This document shows, in pieces, positions 61,441-64,000 of a stretch of 64,000 bases of DNA (positions are counted from its first letter, which is position 1; the number at the start of each line of letters is the position of its first letter). This DNA comes from an uncultured Algibacter sp. (lineage in GTDB: Bacteria; Bacteroidota; Bacteroidia; Flavobacteriales; Flavobacteriaceae), in NCBI GenBank assembly GCA_937958265.1, contig CALGNX010000003.1:1-64000 (forward strand), read 5' to 3'. A program made the translations under genes and the position numbers. The notes under the pieces were generated by a model. The model was not told where the DNA came from and searched no databases. It saw only the letters and a list, made by a program, of their open reading frames with translations.

Positions 61441-62355
61441 TCAAAGCTTAGCGGGTTTCACTACTTGTCCTGTTAATTTTTCTTTCCAATGGTTCCACTT
61501 GTACTTTCTTGCAAGTACGCATAATAGTAATGGAAACACTACAAATACAGGTACAAATATTTCTGCCAATGCCATTTTAGATGGGTCTGACAAGTCTTTT
61601 AATATCGAATTGGTTTGAAATGCCGTCCAGTCTGCTGTTACTAAAAGCGCTGTAAATAAATTATTAGCAGCATGGAAACCTAGAGCCAACTCCAACCCAT
61701 CGTCCATTAAAGTAATAACGCCTAAAAACAAACCTGTACCAATATAATATACCATAATTACAGGCCCTAACTTATCTACTTCTGGGTTTGCAATATGCAT
61801 TAACCCAAATATAACTGAAGTTATTAAAAGAGGAAACCATCTATTTTTTGCAATAACCCCAATACCCTGCATTAAATACCCTCTAAACAAATATTCCTCA
61901 AAACTCGTCTGTATTGGTATTAACACTACAGCAATTACTACAAGTATTAGAAACGGTTGAAGATTAAAATTAAACTCGTAACCCTCTGGGCTTAAATAAT
62001 AATCTACCAAAACAAGACTACTAGAGACTGCACCCCATAGTATAAACATAAACCAGACTCGTTTCCAATCTATTTTATTACGCGCTGTGGTTAAGGTAAT
62101 GAGCGTTTGTTTATGGATATACTTTACCCACAAAAACAATAAAACCAAACCAATAACAAAGGTTAATAGCGACTCAATTAAAAACCTATTTGATCCTTTT
62201 GCTTTTATTTCAGATTGAATTATTGTATCTACATCGAGATCTAAAACAGTTATGGCCAAAAAATTTAAGACTATTAAACCTATAAAGCCACCAGGTATAA
62301 TAAGATATTTCCAAAACTGATATTCACTTTTGTATGCATTTTGTATGTAATCCAT
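61441..62355 (-). CDS. CPBP-family intramembrane glutamic endopeptidase
   Basis: A 304-residue membrane protein with about eight hydrophobic segments. The CPBP (Abi/CAAX protease-like) motifs are visible: the paired glutamates in FEEYLFRGYLMQG (near residue 158), the second-motif region GLMHIANP, and the final LGFHAANNLFTAL with the catalytic-site histidine and asparagine. Members cleave prenylated or bacteriocin-type substrates or serve as scaffolds; no substrate can be named. It lies one base after menC and 48 before menE, so it is part of the menaquinone operon, which is unexpected. Confidence 0.85.
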   Translation of the reverse strand: MDYIQNAYKSEYQFWKYLIIPGGFIGLIVLNFLAITVLDLDVDTIIQSEIKAKGSNRFLIESLLTFVIGLVLLFLWVKYIHKQTLITLTTARNKIDWKRVWFMFILWGAVSSSLVLVDYYLSPEGYEFNFNLQPFLILVVIAVVLIPIQTSFEEYLFRGYLMQGIGVIAKNRWFPLLITSVIFGLMHIANPEVDKLGPVIMVYYIGTGLFLGVITLMDDGLELALGFHAANNLFTALLVTADWTAFQTNSILKDLSDPSKMALAEIFVPVFVVFPLLLCVLARKYKWNHWKEKLTGQVVKPAKL

Positions 62356-62356
62356 T

Positions 62357-63391
62357 TTACATATTAAATTTCCAAGTTCCTAATTTATTATATTGCAATG
62401 TACCCTTTTTTACTTGTAAAGGACTTTCAAAATTATTAACAAATAATCCACCCGTACCTAAACCCTGTGGCAGTTTACTTCTTTTTGTATAGGTATATTG
62501 TGCTATAGCATTTAAACCAATATTACTTTCAAGAGCACTGGTAATCCACCAATTAATGTTTTTACTTTCAGCTAAAGTTATCCAACTATTACTACCTGAA
62601 AAACCGCCAACTAAACTGGGTTTTAAAATAATATATTGTGGATTTATGGTTTCTAACAATTTTTGTTTTTCATCTGGATAAAAAACACCAATTAATTCTT
62701 CATCTAAAGCAATTGGCAAAGGTGTTTTTTCACAAAGTGAAGCCATGGCCTCAATTTGCCCTTGTTTTATGGGTTGCTCAATGGAGTGTAAATCAAATTC
62801 TGATAACATTTGTAATTTCTCCAAAGCCTCCGAAGGTTGAAAGGCCCCATTAGCATCAACACGTAACTCAATATCTTTTGAAGAGAATTCGTTTCTAATA
62901 GATTTTATTAAATCAATTTCAGTTTGAAAATCAATGGCTCCAATTTTCATTTTAATACAACTAAAACCTGCTTCTATTTTTTCTGCAATTTGTTGTTTCA
63001 TAAAATGTTCTGTCCCCATCCATATGAGTCCGTTTATTGGAATAACATCTTCACTTCTTGAAAATTTTGACGGAAATATTTCGAACGGATTATTAGTACT
63101 TAATGATTTAAAAGCGGTCTCCACGCCTAACTGAATACTAGGGTACTCTATTAACTCTTGCAATAAAACATCTAGACCAAGGTTGATATTTTGACAAACC
63201 CAATTGAGTTTGTTTTCATAACCCGGACAATCGTCTATAGACAGGCCTCTAAAAAGACCACATTCTCCAATGCCTTTTCTATTATTACTTTCTATGGTAA
63301 TGAACCAAGTTTCTTTAGTTTTTAATATACCTCGCGATGTACCGCTTGCCTGCTTAAATTTAAGGACGTATTTTGTGTAGGTTGCTTTCAT
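62357..63391 (-). CDS. menC: o-succinylbenzoate synthase
   Basis: It dehydrates SHCHC to o-succinylbenzoate in menaquinone synthesis. It belongs to the enolase superfamily: the catalytic lysine pair is in CIKMKIGA, metal ligands follow in RVDANGAF, SIEQPI and ALDEEL, and the second base is in IILKPSLVGG. The reading frame is open 21 codons further upstream, but that stretch encodes an unrelated hydrophobic sequence and overlaps a terminator hairpin. The ATG at 63391 (MKATYTKYVLKF) is therefore chosen, giving 344 residues. It starts the operon menC-CPBP-menE-sppA. Confidence 0.9.
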   Translation of the reverse strand: MKATYTKYVLKFKQASGTSRGILKTKETWFITIESNNRKGIGECGLFRGLSIDDCPGYENKLNWVCQNINLGLDVLLQELIEYPSIQLGVETAFKSLSTNNPFEIFPSKFSRSEDVIPINGLIWMGTEHFMKQQIAEKIEAGFSCIKMKIGAIDFQTEIDLIKSIRNEFSSKDIELRVDANGAFQPSEALEKLQMLSEFDLHSIEQPIKQGQIEAMASLCEKTPLPIALDEELIGVFYPDEKQKLLETINPQYIILKPSLVGGFSGSNSWITLAESKNINWWITSALESNIGLNAIAQYTYTKRSKLPQGLGTGGLFVNNFESPLQVKKGTLQYNKLGTWKFNM

Positions 63392-63420
63392 ATTATTTAA
63401 ACAAAAATAAGCAATACTGA

Positions 63421-63460
63421 TAAAAAAAAGGGTGTCTTTAAATTTTAAAGACACCCTTTT
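63421..63460 (-). terminator. terminator of the unit upstream of menC
   Basis: AAAAGGGTGTCTTTAAA (63426-63442) pairs with TTTAAAGACACCCTTTT (63444-63460), a stem of about 17 bp. On the minus strand a run of eight T follows. It stops leftward transcription from the UlaG-like gene just before the menC start. Confidence 0.85.
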
Positions 63461-63678
63461 CTAACGAATTAAAAATAAACGATACTTAGTTTTCCTTTTA
63501 CAGAAAATTTACTTTTCCTGTTTCCATATCTTGAAAGGAAAAAATCATTTTAAAATTACTCTTAACTAAGCACTTTACTGTTAGCCAAAATTCATCTATT
63601 CTAAATTTGGATACTCAACAAAAACAAATTAATATTTTTTTAGATGTAAGCTATATGTAAAATAAATAGTAAAAAAAA

Positions 63679-64000
63679 TTAAACCTCCAAAGCACCCCCT
63701 ATTGGTAATAATATTAAATCCTTATTTTTTTCAAAGAATTTACGTTTGGCTTGTTCGTGGTCTATTTCAATATAACCAAAAGTATCAAAATGATATCCTA
63801 ATACTTTATCACACGCCACAAAATCGCTTGCCAAAATAGCATCGTCAATACCCATAGTAAAATTATCGCCTATAGGTAAAATAGCTAAGTCTAATTTGGT
63901 TTGAAGCGGTATTAACTTCATATCAAAAGTTAAGGCTGTATCACCAGCTATATAAATATTTTTTTGTTCACCTTCAATTACAAAGCCTCCAGGTTGCCCT
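63679..64000 (-). CDS. UlaG-like metal-dependent hydrolase (UPF0173), 5' end outside the window
   Basis: Partial gene: the frame runs off the right edge, leaving the C-terminal ~106 residues. The visible part, GQPGGFVIEGE, then NIYIAGDTALTFDMKLIPLQ, and AILPIGDNFTMGIDDA with VLGYHFDTFGYIEID, matches the second half of metallo-beta-lactamase-fold UlaG/UPF0173 hydrolases. AGDT supplies a metal-binding aspartate, and GDNFTMG and YHFDT are conserved positions. An internal ATG at 63921 is not the true start. Substrate unknown. Its transcript ends at the terminator before menC. Confidence 0.8.
   Translation of the reverse strand, partial: GQPGGFVIEGEQKNIYIAGDTALTFDMKLIPLQTKLDLAILPIGDNFTMGIDDAILASDFVACDKVLGYHFDTFGYIEIDHEQAKRKFFEKNKDLILLPIGGALEV

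Noticed and set aside
63392-63454. 21-codon N-terminal extension of menC
   Set aside because: It runs into the upstream terminator hairpin and does not resemble MenC; the ATG at 63391 fits homologues.

Overview
The window is AT-rich chromosomal DNA of a Bacteroidota bacterium, most likely a marine member of the Flavobacteriaceae. The evidence is as follows: type IX secretion sorting domains of both kinds (type A at 28427-29980, type B at 54271-55410); TTG/TTTG-N19-TAnnTTTG promoters of the Bacteroidota sigma factor upstream of thrS and of the tRNA-Lys pair; few Shine-Dalgarno sequences; many Bacteroidota-style secreted and lipoprotein genes; and menaquinone genes. No transposase, integrase, phage gene or CRISPR array was seen.

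Layout. 1-93 is a pure (ACT)31 microsatellite. 300-3641 is the thrS-infC-rpmI-rplT translation operon; infC appears to start at an AUA codon. 4088-17577 is housekeeping: a HAD phosphatase, a YjbQ protein, dnaB, accA, a DMT transporter, an LptF/G-like permease, tgt without its zinc cysteines, an FKBP lipoprotein, an S4 protein, a phosphoribosyltransferase and aroK. 17720-17980 holds two near-identical tRNA-Lys(TTT) genes in a tandem duplication.

18151-30800 looks like a decaying locus for a rhamnose-containing polysaccharide, possibly ulvan. It has one intact GH78 alpha-L-rhamnosidase, a second GH78 gene broken by a nonsense codon and a frameshift, a barely visible third GH78 relic at about 21200-21605, a Tat-type toroid enzyme, a probable PL28-like T9SS-secreted lyase, and two further eroded coding relics. 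Next to it is a lipoprotein with an aerolysin/ETX-MTX2-like pattern. Peroxiredoxin and fumC follow.

35359-45506 is a run of eight genes on the minus strand. It encodes an AAA+ ATPase, a long coiled-coil protein, a NudK-type Nudix hydrolase, two uncharacterised soluble proteins and three membrane-anchored proteins. Tight spacing at its core suggests one machine; this is the best candidate in the window for an undescribed system.

45815-54068 is mixed: an orphan lipoprotein, an internally deleted acetolactate-synthase-like relic still translationally coupled to an aldehyde dehydrogenase, ettA, a pirin and an acyl-CoA carboxylase carboxyltransferase. 54271-57852 is a compact operon of four exported proteins that share small modules and end with a T9SS type B protein; it probably builds a cell-surface structure. 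58530-63391 is menC-CPBP protease-menE-sppA, and the window ends inside a UlaG-like metal-dependent hydrolase.

A roughly 90-nt dispersed element (GCGTTAGGGAT ... GGGTAACGCC) occurs three times (117-210, 16446-16532, 43997-44087), each time in the same orientation as the gene downstream of it. All assignments rest on reading the sequence and on remembered family features; no database search was run.
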